Shown piece after piece: positions 9,119-17,011 of a stretch of 64,000 nt of DNA. The DNA lies in the NCBI RefSeq assembly GCF_014126615.1, contig NZ_CP059896.1:124001-188000 (forward strand). The letters run 5' to 3'. Position numbers and translations under genes: made by a program. This stretch comes from Ciceribacter thiooxidans (GTDB lineage: Bacteria > Pseudomonadota > Alphaproteobacteria > Rhizobiales > Rhizobiaceae). Position 1 is the stretch's first letter; each line of letters starts with the position of its first letter. Under the pieces are notes generated by a model. The model did no database searches, was not told the DNA's origin, and saw only the letters and a list, made by a program, of their open reading frames with translations.

Positions 9119-9547
9119 TTGGACGATCTCGATCACGCCATACTCGGCGCATTGCGTCACAATGCGAGGATTGCCGTGTCATCGCTCGCGGCGATGACCG
9201 GTGCCTCGCGCGCCACCGTCGCTGCACGGATCGACCGCATGGTTGCAGACGGTACCATCGCAGGGTTCACCATCAAAACCGGAAGTGAGCTGCGTGCAGC
9301 CGGTGTCCGCGCGATTGTGATGATAGAGGTCGTCGGCAAGTTTGCGGACAAGGTCGCCCATCAGTTGCGAGGGCTACCCGAGGTGCGCGCCCTTCACAGC
9401 ACCAACGGCCGATGGGACTTCGTCGCGGAGCTCGAGGATCGCGACCTCGCGTCCTTCGACGAGACGCTGCGGCGCATCCGCCTCATCGAAGGCATCAACA
9501 ACACGGAGAGCAATATTCTCCTGAAGACCAGCAAGGTGAGCTACTGA
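9119..9547 (+). CDS. Lrp/AsnC-family transcriptional regulator of arginine catabolism (inferred target)
   Basis: 142-aa DNA-binding regulator. The N-terminal winged helix covers about residues 1-50 (LDHAILGALRHNAR, then the recognition helix SRATVAARIDRM), followed by the RAM ligand-binding domain (VMIEVVGKF, VRALHSTNGRWDFVAEL). An in-frame TGA at 9113-9115 excludes any upstream start, so translation begins at TTG 9119, a rare start codon, behind GGAA. It is divergent from rocF with an inverted repeat between them, so arginine or ornithine is the likely effector and the rocF-rocD pair the likely target. The family is secure; the effector is inferred from position. Confidence 0.88.
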   Translation: MDDLDHAILGALRHNARIAVSSLAAMTGASRATVAARIDRMVADGTIAGFTIKTGSELRAAGVRAIVMIEVVGKFADKVAHQLRGLPEVRALHSTNGRWDFVAELEDRDLASFDETLRRIRLIEGINNTESNILLKTSKVSY

Positions 9548-9600
9548 CCCCGCCGCTTGTCGCGCACACGCGACGTCGGGGTCAGTATTCCTTTTCGTAA
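9544..9600 (+). terminator. Hairpin spanning both convergent stop codons (lrp / tamB)
   Basis: CTGACCCCG (9544-9552) pairs with CGGGGTCAG (9577-9585), with an inner TCGCG/CGCGA stem. The plus side is followed by a T-rich TATTCCTTTT. The outer arms contain the TGA of the Lrp-type gene and the stop of tamB on the other strand. Confidence 0.55.
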
Positions 9601-12600
9601 AAAATACCGGCACCGCCGGAACCGTCGCCGCCTGCCTCGCCCTTCAGTTTGACACCGCGGCCGACATCGAGATTGATGATAGCCCGACCCGTTCCGTTCG
9701 CCCCTTGCTCAAGCTCGATATAGGTGCGCTCGTTCAGGTATTTTCCGGCGCGGAACTGGGCCTGGCCTCGTTCATCGGTGGTGATGTCGAGGTTGTCGAT
9801 GCCGATCGCGCCGCGCAGGCTGTTGAAGAGAGACGTCTGCCCGCCGGCAAGCTGTCCCACGGCATCTGCGAGCTGGGCGATCTGAAGCGCCGAAAGCCGG
9901 GTCATCGACTGACCAAAAATGAGCTGCGCCAGGATTTCGTCCTGCGGCAGGGCCGGGGAAGACGAGAAGGCGACCTGCGGATTGTTGGCGAACCCGGAGA
10001 GTGTCACCGTTATGGTCGTGCTGCCGGACGTGGTGGTGGCTTCCATGTCGAGAATGGGGATGAGCCCGCCGCCGAAGGTGATCGTTCCCTTGGTGAAGTC
10101 CAGCCGCTTCGTCAGGATGGCCAGACGCCCGCGCCGCAACGTGAAGGCGCCGCTGACCTCGGGATCGGCGGCGGTACCCTTCAGGGTGAGTGAGCCTCCG
10201 AGTTCGGCATCAATCCCACGTCCGCGCACGAACACGCGCGAGGGCGAGGAAACGGCAAGGTCGAGCCGGACGCTGGAACTGCTGCCACGCGCCTCCGTCG
10301 GTCGCAATGCGGCGGTTTGCGCGCGCACGTCCGGCGGGGCGTTTCTGTGCTTGACGTCGAGCTCGGCGAGACTTGCGGGTAGCCGTTCAGGCACCGTAAT
10401 GGCCGTATCGGAGAGCGCGAGCGATCCGGAGAGGATGGGGCCGGAGAGAAGGGGGCCTTGCAAGCCGAGCGTGCCGTCGACGGTCGAGTGGAAGAGTGTT
10501 CCATCGACGTAGACGGCCTTGCCGAGTTTGATCTCTATATCGGCAGGTAATCCGGGAGACCGAATGTCGATGGTGCCCGAGCCCGACACCGTGCCGCCGC
10601 TCGCCAGACGCCCAGACAGACTAGAAATCGTCGCCCGGTTCTCGGCAAGTGCGACCGTGGCGGCAAGGTCTTCTACGGTGAGATTTCTCCGCACGTCGAT
10701 CAGCCGTGCGCCACTCGTCGTCAGTCTGCCACCGATAACGGGAGCGTGGAGATTGCCGGATACGGTGAGCTCGACATTTGCTACGCCCTCCAACACGAGA
10801 CCCTGTTGTGACAGCAGTCCGGACAGGGCCGCGAAGGGCAGATCGCCGACGAAGCGCATGTCGACATCCTGACCTCCGGATACGACAAGCGATCCTCCAC
10901 CGGTGAGGACTGCGCCCCCGGCGCCGCTCGTGCGCGTATCGATCGTCAGCCTGTTTCCTTCAAAACGGCCCTTCGCGTTGATGTTCAGGTCGCCAACGGC
11001 AGCCGAGCGCGTCTGGGTGACAGCTGCGTTCCGCCAGTCCAGTGTGTAATCGACCGCGGGCGATGTCGCCTGCCCGGTGACAGTGACCGTTCCTGAAATA
11101 CTGCCCGCTGCACCGAGATTCGGTGCCAGGCTGTTGGCGAGCGCAGCTGGGATGCTGTTCAGTGCGGCATTCAGATCAAGTGTGCTGCCGGCCTTTCCGT
11201 TCAATTCGACAGTGCCACTGCCTGCGGCGATGACGACGGATCGCAGCATTGCGTTGCCATTTACGACGTCCACCGTGGCGGGAGCCGAGAGCCGCAGTGG
11301 GAGTCCGCGCGGCGTTGCCGAAAGCCGGTCGATCTCAATGGTCAGGCCGTCCGGAGTTTGCGCGACGTTCCCGTCGAAAATTACGGGTGCGTTGTCGTAA
11401 CGAGCTTCAAGTTTGACTGCAGTGGATGAACCTTGACGGGTAAAGGAGAGAAGAGGAGCTTCCAGCGTCTGACCGGCGGCCTTGAGTGACCGTGCGCGAA
11501 CCGAACCATTGGCGGCAAACGTCTGAATGTCCGCGATGGCGACGTTTACCACGGGCTCCGTCACAACTACCGCACCGCGACTTGCAGCGGAGCCGCTCGC
11601 AGAAACGTCAAGGCTGGTTCGGGCGCCATCGGTTCGAACCACCACATTCCCCCGGAGGTCGCCGCTGGCCTCCTGACCGGCGAGTGCGGCGAGCAGACCG
11701 AGGTCCGGAAAGTCGAAGGTCAGTTCGCCGCTCGGTGCGAATTGTGGTGAGAAAGACATCGAGCCAGACGCGCGATTTGGACCCACGACGACCGAGAGCG
11801 CCGGGATATTCGCTCCACCATTCGCCGGGACAAGATCGGCGCTGCCGCTGATGGTCTGCCCGTCCAACTGGCCGGAAATCCTCAGCTGTCCCGTGGGAGC
11901 TGCAGGATTTGCGGTTCCCTCCAGTTCAATCGCCAGGTTCTCGAGGGTCCTTCCGGCTGCCTTCGCCTCGACTGCACTCAGATCCACTCTTGCTCTGGCG
12001 TCGTCGAGAGGGCCGGAGACGGAAACGGTGAAGTCGGCCGCGCCTTCGGTATTCGGAAGGAAGTGCCCGATATCGGCGAGCTTGCCCTGTAGCTCTGCCG
12101 TCAGCTGATTGTCGGCCGACAGCGCACCGCTGCCGGACATCTCCAGCACGTCGGAGGTAATCGTCACGTTGTCGAGGCTGACGGTGCGTTGTGGCGCAAA
12201 CTGAAGATCGCCGGCAAGCCCGATCGTTCCGCTGAACTTTGACGCGACGCCCGCAGGCAGGACATCCGGCAACAGGAACAGTGCGACATGGGACGACAAG
12301 ACGCCTGTGTCGAGCGAATAGCTCCCGTCGAGCTTGCCACCTATTGAGGCGCTTTCAATGGTCGAACCGCTGAATCCGATATTTCCCGCCGTGATCGTGA
12401 GCGGTGCGTGAACGGTAAGCGGCGGGCGAATGATACGATCAAGAGATGCGATCGAAAATGATCCTGCCGTGACTGATAACGTCGTGTCAATCTGGCCTTC
12501 ACGCTTCGTCAGGTCGAAGGCCGAGCTCTTGGCCGAGAGTGCCACATTGTTCAGGCGTCCCTCCGTCGTGGTGAGGGACTGCATCTGAGCTTTGATGTCG

Positions 12601-13745
12601 AGTGCGGCGGCCGATGCTGGCCCGTTGACGGACAATGTCGCACTTTCCACCTCTGTTTCGATCGTGCGCTTGTCGTCGGTCCAGCGAAGGACGACCGGTC
12701 CGGAGATCCCGGAGAGACTTGCCTGCAGATCGTTCTGACCCGCCGGATCGAAGGTTCCCGACGCAGCGAGTGCGAGCCGGGCGGAGGTAACGGTCCCGCT
12801 TTCGATCTCGATCGCGCCGGAGGGCGCTATCGCCGCGGCGATGTCGATCTGCGTTTGGCCTGCAAACAGTTCGCGCAGGGCAGGCGGAAGAATTCGATCG
12901 AATTGGCCATCGCCCTTGACCGTCACGTGTCGCCAGTTCTCGGCTCCCAGGCGGTGCGTGGCTACGACCGAGACCGTCTGCCGACCATCGACGTCAGCGG
13001 CAATATTGCCGCGCCAGTCGGACAGCGGTCCGTCGCCGTCTACGGCGATCTTGAGAGCGGGCTCTCCCGGCAGGCGCAGCAAGCCGGCCACAAGCCCGCC
13101 GGCCGGCTCCGCAACGGTCGCCTTCAGGCGCAAGTGATCGTCCGCCGGAGCATAGAGCAGATCCGCGACGAGCTGAGAATCGGGCATGTTCTGGCGCCGC
13201 GCCTCAACCGTCGCTGCGATCCGGTCGACATCGGCCAGGCCGGATCCGGCGAGGGAGAAGCTCATCGGCGTTCCCACCAGTGCGCTTCCAAGTGAGACGT
13301 CACCTACTTCAACCGAGGCGATGTCGATCGCCACCGGCAGCCGGAAGGAGCCGTTCGCGGGTGCGGGAGGTTGCGTCGAGACCGGGCGCCGGTCGATCTC
13401 GATCATCGCCGCCGCGATGCGATCGGCGCGGAAACGTCCGGCAAGCAGCGCCGACGGGCTCCAGTCCACGGCAAGATCACGGACCGTTGCATAGGTTCCC
13501 TTTGTATCGGAAATCGTCACCGTGCCGATGCGTAGTTTTCCCGACAGAAGGGGACCCGGATTAGATATCGCGATCCGGCGATCGGGCGTCGAGGCGAGCT
13601 CCGCGATCCAACCCGACAACAGCCTTCCGCCGAAAGAGGTGAACCCGCCGAGCACGATTGCGATGACCAACAGTGCTAGCGTCGTTCCTGCGACGTAGGC
13701 CGCGAGGCGAAGGATCCATTTCGTCAGACGGGTCAAAAATTGCAT
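9582..13745 (-). CDS. tamB: Translocation and assembly module subunit TamB
   Basis: Very large (1387 aa) inner-membrane-anchored periplasmic protein of the AsmA/TamB superfamily. It bridges to the outer membrane and supports outer-membrane protein assembly and phospholipid transport. An N-terminal membrane anchor (about residues 12-35) precedes a long beta-rich, low-complexity body full of Gly/Ser/Thr/Asp. The conserved C-terminal TamB domain includes LAILTKRLDFTKGTITFGG and PALPQDEILAQLIFGQSMTRLS. It starts 42 bp after tamA ends, the usual operon order in alphaproteobacteria. Size is in the normal range and no frame break is seen. Confidence 0.93.
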   Translation of the reverse strand: MQFLTRLTKWILRLAAYVAGTTLALLVIAIVLGGFTSFGGRLLSGWIAELASTPDRRIAISNPGPLLSGKLRIGTVTISDTKGTYATVRDLAVDWSPSALLAGRFRADRIAAAMIEIDRRPVSTQPPAPANGSFRLPVAIDIASVEVGDVSLGSALVGTPMSFSLAGSGLADVDRIAATVEARRQNMPDSQLVADLLYAPADDHLRLKATVAEPAGGLVAGLLRLPGEPALKIAVDGDGPLSDWRGNIAADVDGRQTVSVVATHRLGAENWRHVTVKGDGQFDRILPPALRELFAGQTQIDIAAAIAPSGAIEIESGTVTSARLALAASGTFDPAGQNDLQASLSGISGPVVLRWTDDKRTIETEVESATLSVNGPASAAALDIKAQMQSLTTTEGRLNNVALSAKSSAFDLTKREGQIDTTLSVTAGSFSIASLDRIIRPPLTVHAPLTITAGNIGFSGSTIESASIGGKLDGSYSLDTGVLSSHVALFLLPDVLPAGVASKFSGTIGLAGDLQFAPQRTVSLDNVTITSDVLEMSGSGALSADNQLTAELQGKLADIGHFLPNTEGAADFTVSVSGPLDDARARVDLSAVEAKAAGRTLENLAIELEGTANPAAPTGQLRISGQLDGQTISGSADLVPANGGANIPALSVVVGPNRASGSMSFSPQFAPSGELTFDFPDLGLLAALAGQEASGDLRGNVVVRTDGARTSLDVSASGSAASRGAVVVTEPVVNVAIADIQTFAANGSVRARSLKAAGQTLEAPLLSFTRQGSSTAVKLEARYDNAPVIFDGNVAQTPDGLTIEIDRLSATPRGLPLRLSAPATVDVVNGNAMLRSVVIAAGSGTVELNGKAGSTLDLNAALNSIPAALANSLAPNLGAAGSISGTVTVTGQATSPAVDYTLDWRNAAVTQTRSAAVGDLNINAKGRFEGNRLTIDTRTSGAGGAVLTGGGSLVVSGGQDVDMRFVGDLPFAALSGLLSQQGLVLEGVANVELTVSGNLHAPVIGGRLTTSGARLIDVRRNLTVEDLAATVALAENRATISSLSGRLASGGTVSGSGTIDIRSPGLPADIEIKLGKAVYVDGTLFHSTVDGTLGLQGPLLSGPILSGSLALSDTAITVPERLPASLAELDVKHRNAPPDVRAQTAALRPTEARGSSSSVRLDLAVSSPSRVFVRGRGIDAELGGSLTLKGTAADPEVSGAFTLRRGRLAILTKRLDFTKGTITFGGGLIPILDMEATTTSGSTTITVTLSGFANNPQVAFSSSPALPQDEILAQLIFGQSMTRLSALQIAQLADAVGQLAGGQTSLFNSLRGAIGIDNLDITTDERGQAQFRAGKYLNERTYIELEQGANGTGRAIINLDVGRGVKLKGEAGGDGSGGAGIFYEKEY

Positions 13746-13787
13746 CGCGGTTCTTCGTCTTCCCTTTCGGTGTGGCGGCGGGCGGTG

Positions 13788-15653
13788 TCAGAAGCTCTGT
13801 CCGATTCCGGCATAGATGCCGTAACGGCTACCGCCGTCGTAGCGATCCAGCGGCATGGCCACGTCGAGCCGGATCGGTCCGAAGGGCGTGTTATAACGCA
13901 GGCCGATGCCTGCCCCGAGGCGGATATCGGAGAAATCGGGATAGATCTCCGACGATACCGTTCCGAAATCGAGGAACGGCACGACACCGATCGCATCGGT
14001 CACGTTGAGGCGCGCCTCAACGGAACCTGTGACGTAGGATCGTCCGCCGGTCGCATCGCCGCTGCCGTTGTAGGGCGAGATTTCCTGGTAGGCGTAGCCG
14101 CGGACCGAGCCGCCACCTCCGGCATAGAAGCGGCGCGTCGCAGGCATGCTGGCGAGGCCGTCGCCGCCGATCAGTGTTCCGGCGGCCAGCTTGCCGGCCA
14201 GGACCAGACGGTCGTCTTCACCGAAGCCGCGGTAGCCGGAAATCGAGCCCTCAAAGGACGAAAAGACCGTCCCCTCGAGAATCTCGTAGCTCGGTGTCGC
14301 AGAGAGCGTGGCGCGGTATCCCTCTGTCGGATTGAGCGTGTTGTCGCGGGTATCGCGAACATAATCGATCGGCAGGGCAAACGTGACGTAGCGATTGTTG
14401 CCGAACGCGTCATCAATGTCGTCGAAGCTCAGCGTTGTGGCGGCTGAGAGGGTGTCCTTGTCGCTGAGTTCGTAGGAGTAGCCGAGACGCGCGACGAGGG
14501 AAGCTGCGTCGTAGGATTCCGTCGTGATCGTCGAACCCTTGATACTGGCATCCAGGGTCCCGGAAGGAACGAAGGCGCCGGGCTTCACGAAGGAGATGCC
14601 GGCTGTGTAGTCGAGATTCTCGATGCCGTTCCAGTTGCCGAGACCGCCGACCGAACCCTCGATTCTCAGGGATTCCGCCTGCCCGAACAGGTTGCGATGC
14701 CCCCAATATCCCTCAAGCCCGGCACCATCGATCGTGGAGATCGACGCGCCGAAGCCGAAATAGCGGTGTTTGCCTTCGGAAACGGTAATGCCGATCGGCA
14801 GCGCTCCATCCGGAGCAAGCGTTTCCGATTCCTTGATCGTCACGCTCGAAAAGACGCCGAGTTTGCGCAGCCGTTCCGAGGCCTTCCGGATGTCGTCAGG
14901 CGTATAGGGCTTTCCTTCGTTGAGTCGCGAATACCGGCGAATGAAATCGGGGTCTACCGCCTTCTCCCCTGAAATGGTGACGGGACCGATCGGGGCGACA
15001 GGGCCGCTTTCCGCACCAAGGACCACATCGACCGTCTGCGACTTGTGATCCGCGACGACCTGCTGTTCCGTCAGATGCGCAAGGGGGCGCCCCTCCGTCT
15101 TGAGGTCATCGACGATCTGACGGGCCGCCTTGATGATCACGAGCGATCCGGCATCCCCGCCGGGTAGAAGATCGTAGCGGCTCGGGTCAAGGCGGGCTGC
15201 ATCGCCTTCGAGGCGAATGTCGCCCAGTGTGAAAACCGGACCAGGCTCGACGCGGAGAGTGACCGGCACCGGACCTGTTCGGTCGAACTTCGGGTTGGGA
15301 GGCAGATCATCGATGTTGCGGCCGTCGATCGTGACGGTAACCACGCCTCCATAATGGGCCCGCTCATAAAGTGCCGCAATCAGCCTGTCGCGATCGTCGC
15401 GTGCCTTGATGACCAGCCCGAGGTCGCCGGAGACCGGGTTCTCAGCCTGATTGACGAGAAGCGAACTTCGTTCGATGGCCCGGGCGAGCTCGCGGTCGGA
15501 GCCATCGGTATCCAGACTAACGCTGTAGTTGAGGGGATCGACGACGTCTACATCAGCCTTGTCGTCCCCGAACAGCGTGATGCCGAATATCTTGAAGGCG
15601 TATGCGTCACCGGCAGAGCCGAGGCAAAACAAAGCCGTCGCTGCGACCGTCAA
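13788..15653 (-). CDS. tamA: BamA/TamA-family outer membrane protein TamA
   Basis: Outer-membrane partner of TamB (621 aa as read). Periplasmic POTRA-type repeats occupy roughly residues 60-250, followed by an Omp85 beta-barrel with the family's barrel motifs (RRFYAGGGGSVRGYAYQEI and the C-terminal strand of the surface antigen domain). The open frame begins only at TTG 15653, in the middle of a signal peptide and lacking its positively charged n-region. Adding one G to the GGGGG tract (plus strand CCCCC, 15665-15669) would join a basic segment beginning MRKPIGST at TTG 15718. The annotated start is therefore doubtful and a third homopolymer error is suspected. Forms an operon with tamB. Confidence 0.9.
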   Translation of the reverse strand: MTVAATALFCLGSAGDAYAFKIFGITLFGDDKADVDVVDPLNYSVSLDTDGSDRELARAIERSSLLVNQAENPVSGDLGLVIKARDDRDRLIAALYERAHYGGVVTVTIDGRNIDDLPPNPKFDRTGPVPVTLRVEPGPVFTLGDIRLEGDAARLDPSRYDLLPGGDAGSLVIIKAARQIVDDLKTEGRPLAHLTEQQVVADHKSQTVDVVLGAESGPVAPIGPVTISGEKAVDPDFIRRYSRLNEGKPYTPDDIRKASERLRKLGVFSSVTIKESETLAPDGALPIGITVSEGKHRYFGFGASISTIDGAGLEGYWGHRNLFGQAESLRIEGSVGGLGNWNGIENLDYTAGISFVKPGAFVPSGTLDASIKGSTITTESYDAASLVARLGYSYELSDKDTLSAATTLSFDDIDDAFGNNRYVTFALPIDYVRDTRDNTLNPTEGYRATLSATPSYEILEGTVFSSFEGSISGYRGFGEDDRLVLAGKLAAGTLIGGDGLASMPATRRFYAGGGGSVRGYAYQEISPYNGSGDATGGRSYVTGSVEARLNVTDAIGVVPFLDFGTVSSEIYPDFSDIRLGAGIGLRYNTPFGPIRLDVAMPLDRYDGGSRYGIYAGIGQSF

Positions 15654-15820
15654 GGCGCTCCCGGCCCCCGAAACGCAGAACTCAATTTCGGCAATGTCGA
15701 TCCGATCGGCTTACGCAACGTTGGTATTTCGGGTCATCCTATCCGACAGGCGTTTCCGTTTCGCTAAACGGCAACTTCAGATGCAGGCTCCGGAAGGGAT
15801 ACCGCTTTAGGACGTCCCAG

Positions 15821-15854
15821 AAAAGAAAAAAGTCCCGGTTTATCACCGGGACTT
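15821..15854 (-). terminator. Rho-independent terminator of the glycine-zipper lipoprotein gene
   Basis: AAGTCCCGGT (15830-15839) and ACCGGGACTT (15845-15854) form a perfect 10-bp stem with a 5-nt loop. On the minus strand the hairpin is followed by TTTTTCTTTT. It lies about 20 bp past the stop of the gene at 15876. Confidence 0.9.
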
Positions 15855-15875
15855 CTCCGATCTGGCGAGAGGCGA

Positions 15876-16136
15876 TCAGTAGCCGCGCGGGCAGTAGTCG
15901 ACGTAGCGGCGGCCGTAGCGATCGCGATAGTAGCACTTGCCGGGCTCACTGGCGGAGCCGATGACGGCGCCAGATACACCGCCGATTGCGGCGCCGACGG
16001 CAGCACCGCGGACGTCACCCGTAATCGCACCGCCGATGATTGCGCCCGAGGCGGCGCCGATGGTGGCACCCTTCTCGGTCTGTGTGCAACCAGCGACCGA
16101 AAGGCCGATCAGTACAAGCACAAGAGCCTTTTTCAT
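15876..16136 (-). CDS. Small glycine-zipper lipoprotein
   Basis: 86-aa predicted lipoprotein. The signal peptide ends in a lipobox LSVAGC with the acylated Cys near residue 17. A glycine-zipper segment follows (about residues 23-62, repeated GxxxG/AxxxG within IGAASGAIIGGAITG and VGAAIGGVSGAVIG). The Cys/Tyr/Arg-rich tail RYGRRYVDYCPRGY resembles many rhizobial YMGG/SH3-like surface lipoproteins. A perfect terminator follows, so it is monocistronic. The role is unknown; envelope association is the only safe inference. Confidence 0.8.
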   Translation of the reverse strand: MKKALVLVLIGLSVAGCTQTEKGATIGAASGAIIGGAITGDVRGAAVGAAIGGVSGAVIGSASEPGKCYYRDRYGRRYVDYCPRGY

Positions 16137-16446
16137 GACTTTTCTCCAATGGTTTTACGCATTCCGGATGACCGGTCACTGCATCACTCGCGTATCCGCC
16201 GGCAGATCTCAATCCGTCCTTGCGATCGCTGCACAAGAATATCCTTCAAAATCGGAAAGTCCATTGAATTCAAATGTCCGTGATCACGTGCCGGGGGCGC
16301 AGTGTTCGCGGCGACACAGTAAAGCGCTGCAGTTGCTGCAATGCGGCAAATAAAAATGCCGTCCCCCCTCGAAGTACCAGTTGATCCGCTCTGGAAAAAG
16401 ACAAATGATGGCGCGGGTGTCCTGGAGAGACACGAGGAGGAACAAT
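16137..16446. other. 310-bp divergent intergenic region, lipoprotein / coxS
   Basis: Must hold the promoters of both flanking genes. I see the palindrome TTGAATTCAA near 16264 and a TGCAG-TTG-CTGCA repeat near 16328, and a strong AGGAGG ribosome site for coxS at 16435-16440. I find no convincing sigma-54 or EcfG-type element, no RNA gene and no further coding sequence. Confidence 0.5.
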
Positions 16447-16935
16447 ATGGCTAAAGTAACGCTGTCGGTGAACGGCCGTACAGTCAGCGGCGATTGCGAT
16501 GATCGCACGCTTCTCGTCCAATTCATCAGGGAAAAGCTGGGTCTGACGGGCACGCACGTCGGATGTGATACGACGCAGTGTGGTGCATGCGTGGTGCATA
16601 TGGACGGCAAGTCCATCAAGAGCTGCTCCATCCTCGCCGTGCAGGCTTCCGGTTCGGAAATCACGACAGTCGAGGGGCTTTTTGCCAACGGCGAACTGCA
16701 TCCGGTGCAGGCGGCGTTCAAGGAGCACCACGGACTCCAATGCGGCTTCTGTACGCCGGGCATGGTGATGACGGCCGTCGACATGATCAACCGCCACGGT
16801 GGCGAACTCGACGAGGCGACGGTTCGCCACGAGCTCGAAGGCAACATCTGTCGCTGCACCGGGTACCACAATATCGTCAAAGCCGTTCTTGCCGCCAATG
16901 CCGAGATGCATGCCGGCCGCCAGGCTGCCGAGTAG
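16447..16935 (+). CDS. coxS: CO dehydrogenase-family iron-sulfur small subunit (CoxS)
   Basis: 162-aa electron-transfer subunit of a molybdenum hydroxylase (xanthine oxidase family). The plant-type [2Fe-2S] cluster Cys are in [13 protein letters not shown] and the second cluster's Cys in QCGFCTPGM and ICRCTGY. ATG 16447 is fixed by AGGAGG six bases upstream. It is first of a coxS-coxL-coxM run, the gene order of form II enzymes (form I operons are M-S-L). Substrate is therefore not necessarily carbon monoxide. Confidence 0.93.
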   Translation: MAKVTLSVNGRTVSGDCDDRTLLVQFIREKLGLTGTHVGCDTTQCGACVVHMDGKSIKSCSILAVQASGSEITTVEGLFANGELHPVQAAFKEHHGLQCGFCTPGMVMTAVDMINRHGGELDEATVRHELEGNICRCTGYHNIVKAVLAANAEMHAGRQAAE

Positions 16936-17011
16936 AAACGTCGATTTGCCGGCCGCTTGTCGCTGATCGTCGTCTACAGCTGTCGGGCAGCCGAAATGCC
17001 ATCGGGAGGAT

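Noticed and set aside
9582..13745. Long plus-strand open frames opposite tamB (for example 9705-10193, 12855-13295)
   Set aside because: They are GC-skew shadows of tamB codons, without ribosome sites or recognisable domains.
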